Assembly: GCA_017473665.1 (NCBI GenBank)
Contig: JAFUKK010000181.1
Span: 1-31,255, forward strand
Source of the DNA: Lachnospiraceae bacterium
GTDB taxonomy: Bacteria; Bacillota; Clostridia; Lachnospirales; Lachnospiraceae
DNA length: 31,255 bases
Direction of reading: 5' to 3'
The number at the start of each line of letters is the position of its first letter. The stretch's first letter is position 1. A program made the position numbers and the translations under genes. Below, one piece after another: positions 24,238 through 31,255 of this stretch. The notes under the pieces are model-generated. The model was given only the letters and a program-made list of their open reading frames with translations. It searched no databases and was not told the DNA's origin.

Positions 24238-24936
24238 CTACGCCTCGTCCATAATTCTATCAATTAATGTCTTAATATGTATCTCCATGGTATCCAGGCA
24301 GGGCACCGGACTTACCCGATCATTCAGTAGCAGCGGTAGCTCTGTACAGCCTAAAATAACTGTTTCGATACCCTCTTCCTTTTCCATTCGGGAAATAATC
24401 CTTTGAAATTCTTTCAAGGTTTCTTCTTTGACGATTCCCAATTCCAGCTCGGAAGAAATTTTGTTATTAATGTAGTCCATTTCATCTTCCCTGGGAGTGA
24501 TGATTTCAATATTGCTTTCCAGGAATGGCCGCTTGAAAAACTCGCCGGTCATGGTAAAAATCGTTCCCAACAGACCAATTTTGTGGAAGCCCAGGCGTAA
24601 TGCTTCGTCACGGGTAGCCTCAATAATGCTTACCAGAGGAACCGTGGACTGCTCCTTCAATCGGTCAAATACAATATGAGGCGTATTGGCAGACAACGCT
24701 ACAAAATCCGCTCCGCTTTTGATCAGATTGTTAATCGCTCCCATCAGATAAGCTGTTAACTCGTCATATTTTTGCTGTCCGCAAAGGTTCAACACCTGAA
24801 ACACATCCACACTTTCAATGGTAAGATTGGGAAAAGAATCCTGTCCCAACCGCTCCTTTACTCCGTACACAATATCATGATAATAGGGAATCGTGGACTC
24901 CGGTCCCATTCCACCTACTAAACCTAATTTCTTCAG
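24238..24936 (-). CDS. Aspartate/glutamate racemase-family protein with a non-ATG start
   Basis: A 232-residue Asp/Glu racemase-family enzyme. The family's conserved first strand (KKLGLVGGMGPEST) is encoded upstream of the first ATG at 24909, so translation probably starts at CTG (24936), or at the ATT before it (24939), after AGGGAG at a normal spacing. The second catalytic cysteine is present in ILGCTELPL. The first site, usually Cys in a CNTxH-like motif, is Ala here (SANTPH). One-cysteine variants exist in the superfamily, so a racemase with a different base, an isomerase or an inactive homolog are all possible. Two bases downstream-side of the broken methyltransferase, with no promoter seen. 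Confidence 0.8.
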   Translation of the reverse strand: MKKLGLVGGMGPESTIPYYHDIVYGVKERLGQDSFPNLTIESVDVFQVLNLCGQQKYDELTAYLMGAINNLIKSGADFVALSANTPHIVFDRLKEQSTVPLVSIIEATRDEALRLGFHKIGLLGTIFTMTGEFFKRPFLESNIEIITPREDEMDYINNKISSELELGIVKEETLKEFQRIISRMEKEEGIETVILGCTELPLLLNDRVSPVPCLDTMEIHIKTLIDRIMDEA

Positions 24937-24959
24937 AATGATACTCTCCCTGATTTCAA

Positions 24960-25395
24960 TTAGCCGGCGAAATCCAGCTGTACAAATTTCTTTCCGTTAG
25001 GAAGCTCCCGTTCCTTCATTCTATCCAGTCCATATCCAATTTCCCGCATGCCGGAAATTAAAGCATCTTCTTCCATCTGGTGATGCACTTCCTCCAATCC
25101 ATCAAATGCGTGCAAATAGGGTGAATCCGATACAAAGGAATCCCCCGTATCTTTTTCCACATTCTGCAAGAAATTGTTCATTTACATCCACACCATAGAC
25201 TTTTTGGAATTTATCCGGGTCTATATGTTCGATTCCGTTACCCCCTGCCACTCCAAGCACCATTGCACTCTTTATGTCATGGGTATAGAACTGCTCCTTC
25301 ATCATTTCGTTCAGCACTTGAAGCTGATAAACATTCTGAAGACTCATATGGCCCTCATAGTCATTTAAATTAATATTTTCCCATGGGTTGCTCAT
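24960..25395 (-). pseudogene. Class I methyltransferase with internal deletion and frameshift
   Basis: The start (ATG 25395, AAGGA seven bases upstream) encodes a family-typical N-terminus: MSNPWENINLNDYEGHM, then SAMVLGVAGGNGIEHI (SAM motif I) and KVYGVDVNEQFL. In another frame, the C-terminus follows: DSFVSDSPYLHAFDGLEEVHHQMEE and ELPNGKKFVQLDF, which normally close the same protein. The middle, I estimate about 70 codons, is missing, and the frames join between about 25137 and 25165. The shorter frame (25181-24960) has an ATG, but it is probably not a gene. It starts four bases into the end of the GNAT gene (ATGA overlap). Confidence 0.88.
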
Positions 25396-25817
25396 ATATC
25401 CATCCTTCTCTTCATCCCGGAACTGCCGCAAGCAAAGCCCAGCTTTTCATAAAAAGGCTCCTTGCCTTTTACAGCTGTCAGTCCTACATCCACAGAGGTA
25501 CCCGGAATAGCAGTTTCCTTAATATGTTCTAACAGTCGATTTACAATACTTCTTCCGATTCCTTTACCCTGGTATTCCGGCAGAACAATAATTTCCTGTA
25601 GATACCAGTACATGGCACCATCTCCAACCAGTCTACCCATTCCAATTACTTGTCCATCATAAATTGCTGAAATATTGTATAATCCATTCTTAAGTGCCTT
25701 CTCTACCTGATTCAAGGGCCGGTCAATAAATCCAGTGGCCACCTTCAGCCGGACAAAATCTTCCGGAGTCAAAACATTTTCTACTAATTTGACATCTTCT
25801 ATACGAAATGTGTTCAT
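25392..25817 (-). CDS. GNAT-family N-acetyltransferase
   Basis: A 141-residue acetyltransferase. Motif A: YLQEIIVLPEYQGKGIGRSIV (QxxGxG loop); motif B: VGLTAVKGKEPFYEKLGF. The N-terminal LTPEDFVRLKVATGFIDRPL and the VGDGAMYWYLQEI strand match a Firmicutes subgroup of small GNATs of unknown acceptor. GGAGG lies about nine bases before the ATG. Its stop codon overlaps the start of the broken methyltransferase, which suggests the pair was once co-translated. The 46-base gap upstream holds only the ribosome site. Confidence 0.92.
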   Translation of the reverse strand: MNTFRIEDVKLVENVLTPEDFVRLKVATGFIDRPLNQVEKALKNGLYNISAIYDGQVIGMGRLVGDGAMYWYLQEIIVLPEYQGKGIGRSIVNRLLEHIKETAIPGTSVDVGLTAVKGKEPFYEKLGFACGSSGMKRRMDI

Positions 25818-25863
25818 ATGTACTTCCTCCGCCTATTAATGAAATTTATTTTTTACGGATACT

Positions 25864-26241
25864 TTACTCTTCCGCCTTTTCCACATATACATGAATGCTG
25901 CCCTTGGCATTTTCTCCTTCCACGATAACAGTATAAATACCTGCCTCGGGAACCCCTACAGAAAAAGAGCCTGTTTGCATCTTATTACCGGCATAAATAT
26001 AGTCTTCTCCATCTTTTTGAATGGTCAAGGACACCTTACCACCCTCACCTTCAAAATCCACTATCACACGGTTCTCTGCTTCAAGTTCAAATTCATGCTG
26101 CTCTGTGGTGTTGAATACGGTATACTCCATCTGTAAATTGTTCTCATTTTTCACCTTACTGCCATTGAAAGTAGCATCTTTTCCACAAGCAGTGACCATT
26201 ATACACATCAGTACACAAATCAAACTAATATACTTTTTCAT
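25864..26241 (-). CDS. Small lipoprotein of unknown function
   Basis: A 125-residue lipoprotein: signal peptide MKKYISLICVLMCIM with lipobox VTAC (C19), then an all-beta domain of about 100 residues (YTVFNTTEQHEF, RVIVDFEGEGGKVSLTIQKDG, SVGVPEAGIYTVIVEGENAKGSIHVYVE). The repeated strand pattern ending in GxYTVxVxGxxAxGSxHVxVxK resembles bacterial pre-peptidase-type or Ig-like beta sandwiches, which I offer only as a fold guess. AGGA lies eight bases before the ATG. Surface exposed if lipidated. Function unknown. Confidence 0.82.
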   Translation of the reverse strand: MKKYISLICVLMCIMVTACGKDATFNGSKVKNENNLQMEYTVFNTTEQHEFELEAENRVIVDFEGEGGKVSLTIQKDGEDYIYAGNKMQTGSFSVGVPEAGIYTVIVEGENAKGSIHVYVEKAEE

Positions 26242-26282
26242 CCTATTCCTCTTTTCCCTTATATACTCCTATTTCAATAGCA

Positions 26283-26759
26283 CTAGGCTTCGACCACACG
26301 CTTACCGCAGATATGCTCCGGTGTTAATTTCAAAAGTAATGTTCTCGGTCCGCTTTCACGGATTTCCTTTTGGATATATTCCTCATCCCGGGTGAATTTG
26401 TGGCTGAGCTTAGTAGTAATATCAATGATTTGGTCCCTATTATCAATGATTTCCATTCTGCCAAATACAATGACACTCTTTACATTCAGAGCCCACTCTC
26501 CCGGATTCCGATAACCACTGTCATAGGTACAGAAGGACACCTTGTCATGCTGTCGCAATGCCTCCAACCGATGTCCCACATTTCCACAGTGGAAATAGAT
26601 ACAACCATCCTCTTCGTTGTACCACTGATTCATGGGCATGCCATAGGGGTAGTCCCCGTCTCCCAGCACGGACAGTACACCCCGGGTCTCATTTTTCAAC
26701 ACATCAATACATTCCTCTGTGGAAAGTTCTTTATTTTTCCTCAGTAGTTCTCTGAACAT
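26283..26759 (-). CDS. Pyridoxamine 5'-phosphate oxidase-family protein, Nim-like
   Basis: A 158-residue flavin-binding split-barrel protein. It follows the pattern of the nitroimidazole-resistance (Nim) group: an N-terminal LRRKNKELSTEECIDVLKN-like helix, TRGVLSVLGDGDYPYGMPMN, YFHCGNVGHRLEALRQHDKVSFC, GRMEIIDN, and LLLKLTPEHICGK. The histidine in YFHCGNVGH is the position used by Nim proteins. Family members bind FMN, heme or F420-like cofactors; whether this one reduces nitro compounds is not shown. GGAGG lies five bases before the ATG. Neighbours give no further hint. Confidence 0.88.
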   Translation of the reverse strand: MFRELLRKNKELSTEECIDVLKNETRGVLSVLGDGDYPYGMPMNQWYNEEDGCIYFHCGNVGHRLEALRQHDKVSFCTYDSGYRNPGEWALNVKSVIVFGRMEIIDNRDQIIDITTKLSHKFTRDEEYIQKEIRESGPRTLLLKLTPEHICGKRVVEA

Positions 26760-26783
26760 AACACCCTCCGATTACCTATTATC

Positions 26784-26987
26784 CTAATACGCTTCTATGA
26801 AACAAATAGCAATACCGCTACACATCACCACCATGGAAATGATGAAGGGAATCATTACTTCATTTCCTTTCAGGGAATCCCATAGTCCATAAGCATAGGG
26901 TTCCATAGCGGCATAAAAAATAAAGAATCCTGCAAATACCAGTCCTACAATTGTAATTAAAATACCAAAAATCATCTTTTTGCTCAT
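26784..26987 (-). CDS. Small two-helix membrane protein
   Basis: A 67-residue protein: start MSKKMIF, two hydrophobic segments (about 4-27 and 44-64) joined by a loop with YAYGLWDSLKGNEV. GAGGAG lies eight bases before the ATG at 26987; an earlier in-frame ATG at 27020 has no such site. It is the smallest intact gene here and lies 24 bases upstream-side of the Nim-like gene. Function unknown. The 87 bases between it and the HAD gene contain no convincing promoter or hairpin. Confidence 0.8.
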   Translation of the reverse strand: MSKKMIFGILITIVGLVFAGFFIFYAAMEPYAYGLWDSLKGNEVMIPFIISMVVMCSGIAICFIEAY

Positions 26988-27074
26988 ATTATCTACTCCT
27001 CTTTCAGTATTATTTTGCATTCTATTGTAATGAAATTCTTACTTTTATCATAGGTATCTTTGGTACTACTCAGA

Positions 27075-27665
27075 TTACAGCAGTGTCCCTGCCAGTTCCC
27101 GGAAATTCAAAACCGTCTTCCCACCATACTCGCTATTCCTGCTGTTAAACATTACCGTATCCATTCCAAGCCCTGCTGCCGCCGCAAGATTCCCTTCCCG
27201 GTCATCCACATAGAGACAGTCCGAAGCCTCCAGGCCCAGCTTGTCCAGAGTAAGCCGGAAAATCCGCTCATCGGGTTTCGCTATTTTTAAATCCCCACTG
27301 ATACTGATGACATCAAAATATTGATTGATATCGAATTTTTCCCGTATGTACCTGCTCCATCTGCTAGAGTCATTAGAAATAATGGCCAGCTTATATTTTT
27401 CACCTACAGCAGCTGCAAATTCATGGAATCCCTCCTGCAGCTCCAGGATGTCCAAATACTCCTTTTCCACCTGCTCCAAATCCCCTGTAAAGCCCAATAT
27501 CCGCCATACATCCAGGGAAGAGAGCTCACCCCAGTCCGCTTTGTACCAGTGTTCACAAATTTCCGCCTCACTGAGATTTGGAAATGTGCGCTGCACATAG
27601 GGCACAAAGTCATCTCCCGTCTGCTTGATGATCACGCCATACATATCTAATAGGATTGCTTTCAT
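27075..27665 (-). CDS. HAD-superfamily hydrolase
   Basis: A 196-residue haloacid-dehalogenase-fold enzyme. Motif I is LLDMYGVI: the nucleophile D7 is present, but the usual second Asp (acid/base, +2) is Tyr. Motif II is AIISNDSSRW (Ser), motif III K in DLKIAKPDERIF, and motif IV in YVDDREGNL. The helical cap lies between about 15 and 85, as in subfamily IA. Loss of the second Asp is known from some HAD branches and usually signals phosphonatase, dehalogenase-like or altered chemistry; I do not name a substrate. AGGAGG lies about ten bases before the ATG. It follows the GNAT gene after 15 bases. Confidence 0.9.
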   Translation of the reverse strand: MKAILLDMYGVIIKQTGDDFVPYVQRTFPNLSEAEICEHWYKADWGELSSLDVWRILGFTGDLEQVEKEYLDILELQEGFHEFAAAVGEKYKLAIISNDSSRWSRYIREKFDINQYFDVISISGDLKIAKPDERIFRLTLDKLGLEASDCLYVDDREGNLAAAAGLGMDTVMFNSRNSEYGGKTVLNFRELAGTLL

Positions 27666-27680
27666 ATGTCTTTACTCCTC

Positions 27681-28418
27681 CTATTCCCATTTCCTTGCCT
27701 TCAACTCTACCCACGCGGGCTTGTAGCCCGCGTTAATTGCAACCCGCTTGGATGCAATATTTGACCAGGCCGTTCCGTAGTATGGGATCTTTCCTCTTTT
27801 CAACACTTCATTGGAGATTATTTTGACTATATCTGTCGCCACATGATGACCCCGATGTTCACAGACTACTTCAAGTCCAATCTGCCAGATTTGATCCGTA
27901 TCATTGCTGGCACCGGCCACTCCCAGTATTTCACCTTTGTCATATGCTACCACTGCCAGCATATCTTTCCGTTCATATTCCCGGGAATACCCTAATGCCA
28001 TGTGAAATCTGTCGTCATTATATAGCTTTTTGACTTCGTCGCCTTCCAGTATTTCATAGTCGAGTGTCGTATGAATGGACTTAACTTCCATACTTTCCAA
28101 CAAATAGAGCTCCTCTATTTCACTTATAACGACTCCATGCTTTTTCAGTTCCTTCTCCAGCACATCAAGCGGCATGTCAAAGCATCTGAACCCATCCATA
28201 TCTTTCAGATACTTTGTCATAAAAGCTTCCAGCTCCTTATCAACGGCGACTACGGCTCCCTTTCCAAAGCAAGCCATAAATAAGAACAAATCATTTGTAA
28301 TATTTCTTCGTTTACAGCTACTTTCGCTTAAAATTGTGACTGTATTCGTAGTTTTATCAAAGTCTTCTTTTGCACCGTTTAGTTCTATTGCTAATTGCTC
28401 TTTTAATCTTGAAATCAA
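27681..28418 (-). CDS. GNAT-family acetyltransferase with N-terminal extension (TTG start)
   Basis: A 245-residue protein whose C-terminal half (about 115-240) is GNAT: MLAVVAYDKGEILGVAGASN, the strand IWQIGLEVVCEHRGHHVATDIV and the late AWSNIASKRVAINAGYKP. The third residue of the acetyl-CoA loop (RGHHVA) is His instead of Gly. The first 110 residues form a second alpha/beta region, as in GNATs with two half-domains. The start is TTG at 28418, immediately after the upstream stop TAA, with GGAGGTG inside the end of that gene six bases before. Stop-start contact means the two GNATs are translationally coupled. Confidence 0.85.
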   Translation of the reverse strand: MISRLKEQLAIELNGAKEDFDKTTNTVTILSESSCKRRNITNDLFLFMACFGKGAVVAVDKELEAFMTKYLKDMDGFRCFDMPLDVLEKELKKHGVVISEIEELYLLESMEVKSIHTTLDYEILEGDEVKKLYNDDRFHMALGYSREYERKDMLAVVAYDKGEILGVAGASNDTDQIWQIGLEVVCEHRGHHVATDIVKIISNEVLKRGKIPYYGTAWSNIASKRVAINAGYKPAWVELKARKWE

Positions 28419-29210
28419 TTAGTTCACCTCCGGTCCACTGGCAAAGCCTGCCTCCATGGAAAATGCCTCCCGGAACCCAGCCCGGTAGCAAATATGCTCC
28501 GAAGGGCCTGCCCACTGCCAACACATGGGGAAATCCCTTTCTTTGCAGTACTCAATCACAAAACTCAACAATTCGCTAGCATATGCCTTACCCCGATGCT
28601 CTTTGGCTGTCACAATATAATCGAAACGGGTATTGCCATACTCGGATTTATGGATGTCGGTATATACCACCGCCTTGCCATCAAGATAGCCTACAAACAG
28701 GTAAGTACCTTCCTGTGCCATTCGCTTCCGGGTCACATCCACCTCCCAGGGCTCACCACTGGGAATTAGGATATCCGTGGCCACCCGCTCATCCCACTCC
28801 TGGAGTACCCGGATATCCAGTCGCTTCGGTGAGGTAATTTCATTCTCCGCAGTCAATAGCATCACCCGGTGCTCTTCTTCCGGTGTATAGGTAAATCCAT
28901 GGGCATTTAAAATCCCCTCGTTATCCTTGAAATAATCCGGCACAAAGGGATGATAAATGGATGCCCGCATGCCCAGCTTTCCATAAAAGGCGGCAATATC
29001 ATCTAAAACCGCACCCAGATCCGTAATCTTCTCCGGATAAATACAGGCATGATTGCCGTCGTAGGAATCCTTGTTGTCCTCCATATAAAACAGAATGCCA
29101 TAGTCCTTTTCCACATAGGAAGCAAACCGCTTGGGGAATTCATTTTCTTCCCGTTTAATGGAAATTACCAGGGCCTCCTGTTTTGCATCATTCTTATCTA
29201 TTTTTGTCAT
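28419..29210 (-). CDS. GNAT-family acetyltransferase with N-terminal extension
   Basis: A 263-residue protein. The first 125 residues are a second, degenerate alpha/beta half; the C-terminal 135 contain a GNAT core: GTYLFVGYLDGKAVVYTDIH, RFDYIVTAKEHRGKAYASELL (RGKAYA variant of the acetyl-CoA loop) and CWQWAGPSEHICYRAGF. Architecture equals that of its downstream neighbour, so the pair may be diverged duplicates. Its ATG overlaps the stop of the preceding GNAT (ATGA), and its own stop touches the next TTG start: three GNATs in direct translational contact. Acceptor unknown. Confidence 0.87.
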   Translation of the reverse strand: MTKIDKNDAKQEALVISIKREENEFPKRFASYVEKDYGILFYMEDNKDSYDGNHACIYPEKITDLGAVLDDIAAFYGKLGMRASIYHPFVPDYFKDNEGILNAHGFTYTPEEEHRVMLLTAENEITSPKRLDIRVLQEWDERVATDILIPSGEPWEVDVTRKRMAQEGTYLFVGYLDGKAVVYTDIHKSEYGNTRFDYIVTAKEHRGKAYASELLSFVIEYCKERDFPMCWQWAGPSEHICYRAGFREAFSMEAGFASGPEVN

Positions 29211-29707
29211 TTCTGAATCCTCACATAATATTTATTCTCATCTTCATGATGAATGTAACCCCCATTATGTAACATCACTTGAAGGGATGCGGGGTTGTCC
29301 TTGTTTACCCGCAGATAAATCTCGTCCTCAGGAATAATACTTCGGGCTTCCTGTAAGGTTAAACGTAAACCTTCTGTGCCATAGCCCCTCCCCCGATATT
29401 CGGCGGAGATAAAGTAACCAATATGCCCTGCACCTTCCACCAGACTCTCGCACAGATAGTGACGGATACGAAACTGACCTACAATTTGGTCCCCCTCCCA
29501 AAGAAATAGAAAGGTCTCCGGCACATATCCTTCCGGTAGTTTCTCACCCTTAGACCAGGCAATCATAGAGTTTAATGCTTCGTCAAAATTCTCTCGGGAA
29601 ATGCCATGCCAATCATTGGTAAATCCGTTTTCATCTACGGGAATGGATTTGACAAAAAGGTATTCTTTTTCGATGTCCTCAAGGTTTGCGGACTTCAACT
29701 GCAACAT
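29207..29707 (-). CDS. GNAT-family N-acetyltransferase, RimJ/RimL-type
   Basis: A 166-residue acetyltransferase. FRIRHYLCESLVEGAGHIGYFISAEYRGRGYGTEGL carries the acetyl-CoA loop RGRGYG, and IYLRVNKDNPASLQVMLHNGGYI is the late motif typical of RimJ/RimL-type GNATs. The N-terminus MLQLKSANLEDIEKEYLFVKSIPVDENG is standard for the group. AGGAGG seven bases before the ATG at 29707 fixes the start; the open frame runs upstream to 29851 but has no site and would overlap the peptidase gene. First of three coupled GNAT genes; sixteen bases after the S51 peptidase stop. Confidence 0.92.
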   Translation of the reverse strand: MLQLKSANLEDIEKEYLFVKSIPVDENGFTNDWHGISRENFDEALNSMIAWSKGEKLPEGYVPETFLFLWEGDQIVGQFRIRHYLCESLVEGAGHIGYFISAEYRGRGYGTEGLRLTLQEARSIIPEDEIYLRVNKDNPASLQVMLHNGGYIHHEDENKYYVRIQK

Positions 29708-29723
29708 ACTAATTCCTCCTGCT

Positions 29724-30467
29724 TTATTTTGGAGAATATATGATACTTTCTCCATCCCTGCATATCTGTGACATGCTGCCATCTTTGATCTCATACGCCT
29801 CCCCATATAAGATCTCCACACCATCCGCGAAAACAAGATAGCTTCCGTCATTCAGTGCCAGAAACTCCCGGCCCATACTATCCGGGTAAGCCATATCTTC
29901 AATGACTCTCAGTCCATCCACAATATCCTTCCGAACATCTTGAAAATGCGGGATAATCATGGTTTGGGTCACGCCCAATCCGGGGATAAATCTCCGATAG
30001 TCCGGGTCGATACCTTCACCCTCCACTTCCGGCTGTGCATATACGGTTTCCGCACAATTCATGGAGCCTGCACTCCAAGCAATCAGCAGACCGTCAAAGG
30101 ATTGTAATAGCTGCTTTAAACCCAATCTCTCAAAAAAAGCATTCTGGGTAGGTACATGACCCCCTGCCAAAATCACTACGTCATACCGGGTTAAGTCTGT
30201 AAGCTCCTGCTCATTTCTGCAATCGCAGTTTTCCACAGATGCCACATTCAATCCATTGAATACAAATACCTTTGCCAAAAGATCTCTTACACTATCATTT
30301 TTTTCCACATTCTCGGGAAAGGCACTGATAATCATGACTTTGGCCCCATCCTTCCAGTATTTATGTATATTTTCTCCGTACCTATTGGTGTCCGAAAAGA
30401 GGACCGGATACCTCTCTCCGTCCTTCTTTATAAAGCCTCCCATGGAGCTTGTCAAAATGGTAATCAT
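29724..30467 (-). CDS. Peptidase S51-like (dipeptidase E / class I glutamine amidotransferase-like) protein
   Basis: A 247-residue protein of the S51/cyanophycinase-type fold. The nucleophile serine lies in LLIAWSAGSMN (nucleophile elbow), preceded by DVVILAGGHVPTQNAFF and followed by PGLGVTQTMIIPHF with the expected histidine. Dipeptidase E cleaves Asp-X dipeptides in the cytoplasm; this group may have other small-peptide substrates. AGAG lies about seven bases before the ATG. The 53 bases upstream separate it from another GNAT and hold only the ribosome site. Confidence 0.88.
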   Translation of the reverse strand: MITILTSSMGGFIKKDGERYPVLFSDTNRYGENIHKYWKDGAKVMIISAFPENVEKNDSVRDLLAKVFVFNGLNVASVENCDCRNEQELTDLTRYDVVILAGGHVPTQNAFFERLGLKQLLQSFDGLLIAWSAGSMNCAETVYAQPEVEGEGIDPDYRRFIPGLGVTQTMIIPHFQDVRKDIVDGLRVIEDMAYPDSMGREFLALNDGSYLVFADGVEILYGEAYEIKDGSMSQICRDGESIIYSPK

Positions 30468-30520
30468 AATTATCTCTCTTTCCGCAGACTATCATCCACC
30501 ACTTACTGTAATATTTCCCA

Positions 30521-30979
30521 CTACAATTTATCCCGTACCAACTTCACCAGATACTCGGTAGTATCCTCTTCAAATACTTTCTCATCCGTCACCCGGAATC
30601 CGTGCCGTTGATAAAAGCTGATGGCATGTACATTTTTCTCCAGGGCCCATAAATGAGTGACTTTGTGTTGCTCGATGGCGAATTGAAGCAGCTTATCCCC
30701 GATACCACGATTCTGAAAAAAGGGGTCTACAAACAGCTTCACGACCTCATCATCCTTAATGTGAATCATCCCCCGGACGATACCGTCATCATACACATAG
30801 GTCTGCTGCATTCGCTCCGGGTCTGCCAGGTATTCCTTGGCAAGGGACACCACCTGCAGCTCCCCAAAGGAATACTCCTCGCACTGAAAGATGGGGAAAA
30901 AATTAATTCTATTGTTAAATATTAAAATCTCTGCCACCCGGGATACATCCCGTTCTTCCATCTGTCGGATATGGTTCAT
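30521..30979 (-). CDS. GNAT-family N-acetyltransferase
   Basis: A 152-residue acetyltransferase. Motif A: VVKLFVDPFFQNRGIGDKLL (QxxGxG loop); motif B: LWALEKNVHAISFYQRHGFRVT. N-terminus MNHIRQMEERDVSRVAEIL is standard, and an FNNRINFFPIFQCEEYSF loop would shape the acceptor site. A ribosome site GGA lies about ten bases before the ATG inside the end of the preceding (broken) GNAT. Only four bases separate them, so they were in one transcript. Acceptor unknown. Confidence 0.92.
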   Translation of the reverse strand: MNHIRQMEERDVSRVAEILIFNNRINFFPIFQCEEYSFGELQVVSLAKEYLADPERMQQTYVYDDGIVRGMIHIKDDEVVKLFVDPFFQNRGIGDKLLQFAIEQHKVTHLWALEKNVHAISFYQRHGFRVTDEKVFEEDTTEYLVKLVRDKL

Positions 30980-30983
30980 CTTC

Positions 30984-31255
30984 TTAGATTCCTTTCACCA
31001 TTATCATTTCCATGGGCTGCTCATAACCGGGGATATTCACCACAAATCCGCCGGCGTCCTGATACCCGATTTTTCTGTAAAATGCTGGGCCTCCTCATCC
31101 ACCTGGGTGGAGGTCATCAGCATCCCGTAGCCCGCCTTTTTCATATCCTCTTCCCAGTGAGCCATCAAGGCCTTACCATAACCCTTGCCCTGATGGGCCC
31201 AGTCCACGAATAGCATCGTGCAAAAAGGGGTATTGTCCCAGAACAGATTGTATCT
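30984..31255 (-). pseudogene. GNAT acetyltransferase, C-terminal part, frameshifted (runs off window)
   Basis: Entering from the right edge, the frame reads FCTMLFVDWAHQGKGYGKALM (acetyl-CoA loop QGKGYG) and STQVDEEAQHF, then shifts. In the next frame it continues exactly as GNATs should: YRKIGYQDAGGFVVNI and PMEMIMVKGI to a TAA at 30984. Five T's are needed at the joint but only four exist (AAAA at 31079-31082 on the plus strand). A one-base loss in a homopolymer is the simplest reading; a sequencing error cannot be excluded. The unshifted frame stops early at a TGA. The N-terminal part is outside the window. Confidence 0.85.

Noticed and set aside
29708..29851. Upstream extension of the RimJ/L-type GNAT
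   Set aside because: The extension overlaps the S51 peptidase gene in another frame and lacks a ribosome site, while AGGAGG precedes the ATG at 29707.
20745..31255. Integron cassette array
   Set aside because: No integrase, no attC-like imperfect inverted repeats at gene junctions and several genes overlap, which cassettes do not.
1..31255. tRNA, rRNA, CRISPR array, insertion sequence
   Set aside because: No clover-leaf or conserved RNA sequence, no regular direct repeats with spacers, and no transposase-like frame were noticed by eye.

Overview
The window looks like a chromosomal stretch from a gut-type member of the Clostridia, most likely Lachnospiraceae. The reasons are an AT-leaning but moderate base composition (judged by eye), strong AGGAGG-type ribosome binding sites with some TTG starts, a MutS2 without a MutL partner, an iron-sulfur-type RlmD, a YhaM-like OB-HD nuclease, cobalamin-riboswitch control of an ECF transporter subunit, and many small lipoproteins. 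No species is claimed.

Left part (1-6.1 kb, all minus strand): the N-terminal part of a zinc-ribbon membrane protein, a lipoprotein with two related halves and a near-consensus promoter, then an operon read as PDZ/HtrA-like protein, YhaM-like nuclease, RlmD. The HtrA-like protein has lost the His and Asp of its catalytic triad. Divergent from it (6.1-10.7 kb, plus strand) is mutS2, a response regulator and a histidine kinase, closed by a 15-bp terminator hairpin that also works in the other direction.

Middle (10.7-20.7 kb): on the minus strand a cobalamin riboswitch with its own terminator controls a membrane-anchored DUF4430 (transcobalamin-C-terminal-like) protein and an ECF S component. 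This is the most coherent pathway in the window, probably a cobalamin capture and import unit. It is followed by two uncharacterised plus-strand genes, an ORF6N-domain gene broken by one in-frame amber codon and carrying a 31-base palindrome, a lipoprotein endoglucanase-like GH5 enzyme with a large domain inserted in its barrel, an operon of XRE regulator, APH-like kinase and GNAT, then a methyltransferase and an LprI-domain lipoprotein.

Right part (20.7-31.25 kb): every gene is on the minus strand, small, tightly spaced or overlapping, and mostly a stand-alone enzyme: cyclase, flavodoxin-fold reductase, Nudix, SnoaL-like, PHP phosphatase, Asp/Glu racemase, Nim-type oxidase, HAD, S51 peptidase and seven GNATs. 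I found no terminator in it. At least two members are broken (a methyltransferase with an internal deletion, a GNAT with a one-base frameshift). It looks like an accessory cassette-like array that gains and loses genes, but I see no integron attC sites. I saw no tRNA, rRNA, CRISPR array or insertion sequence anywhere.
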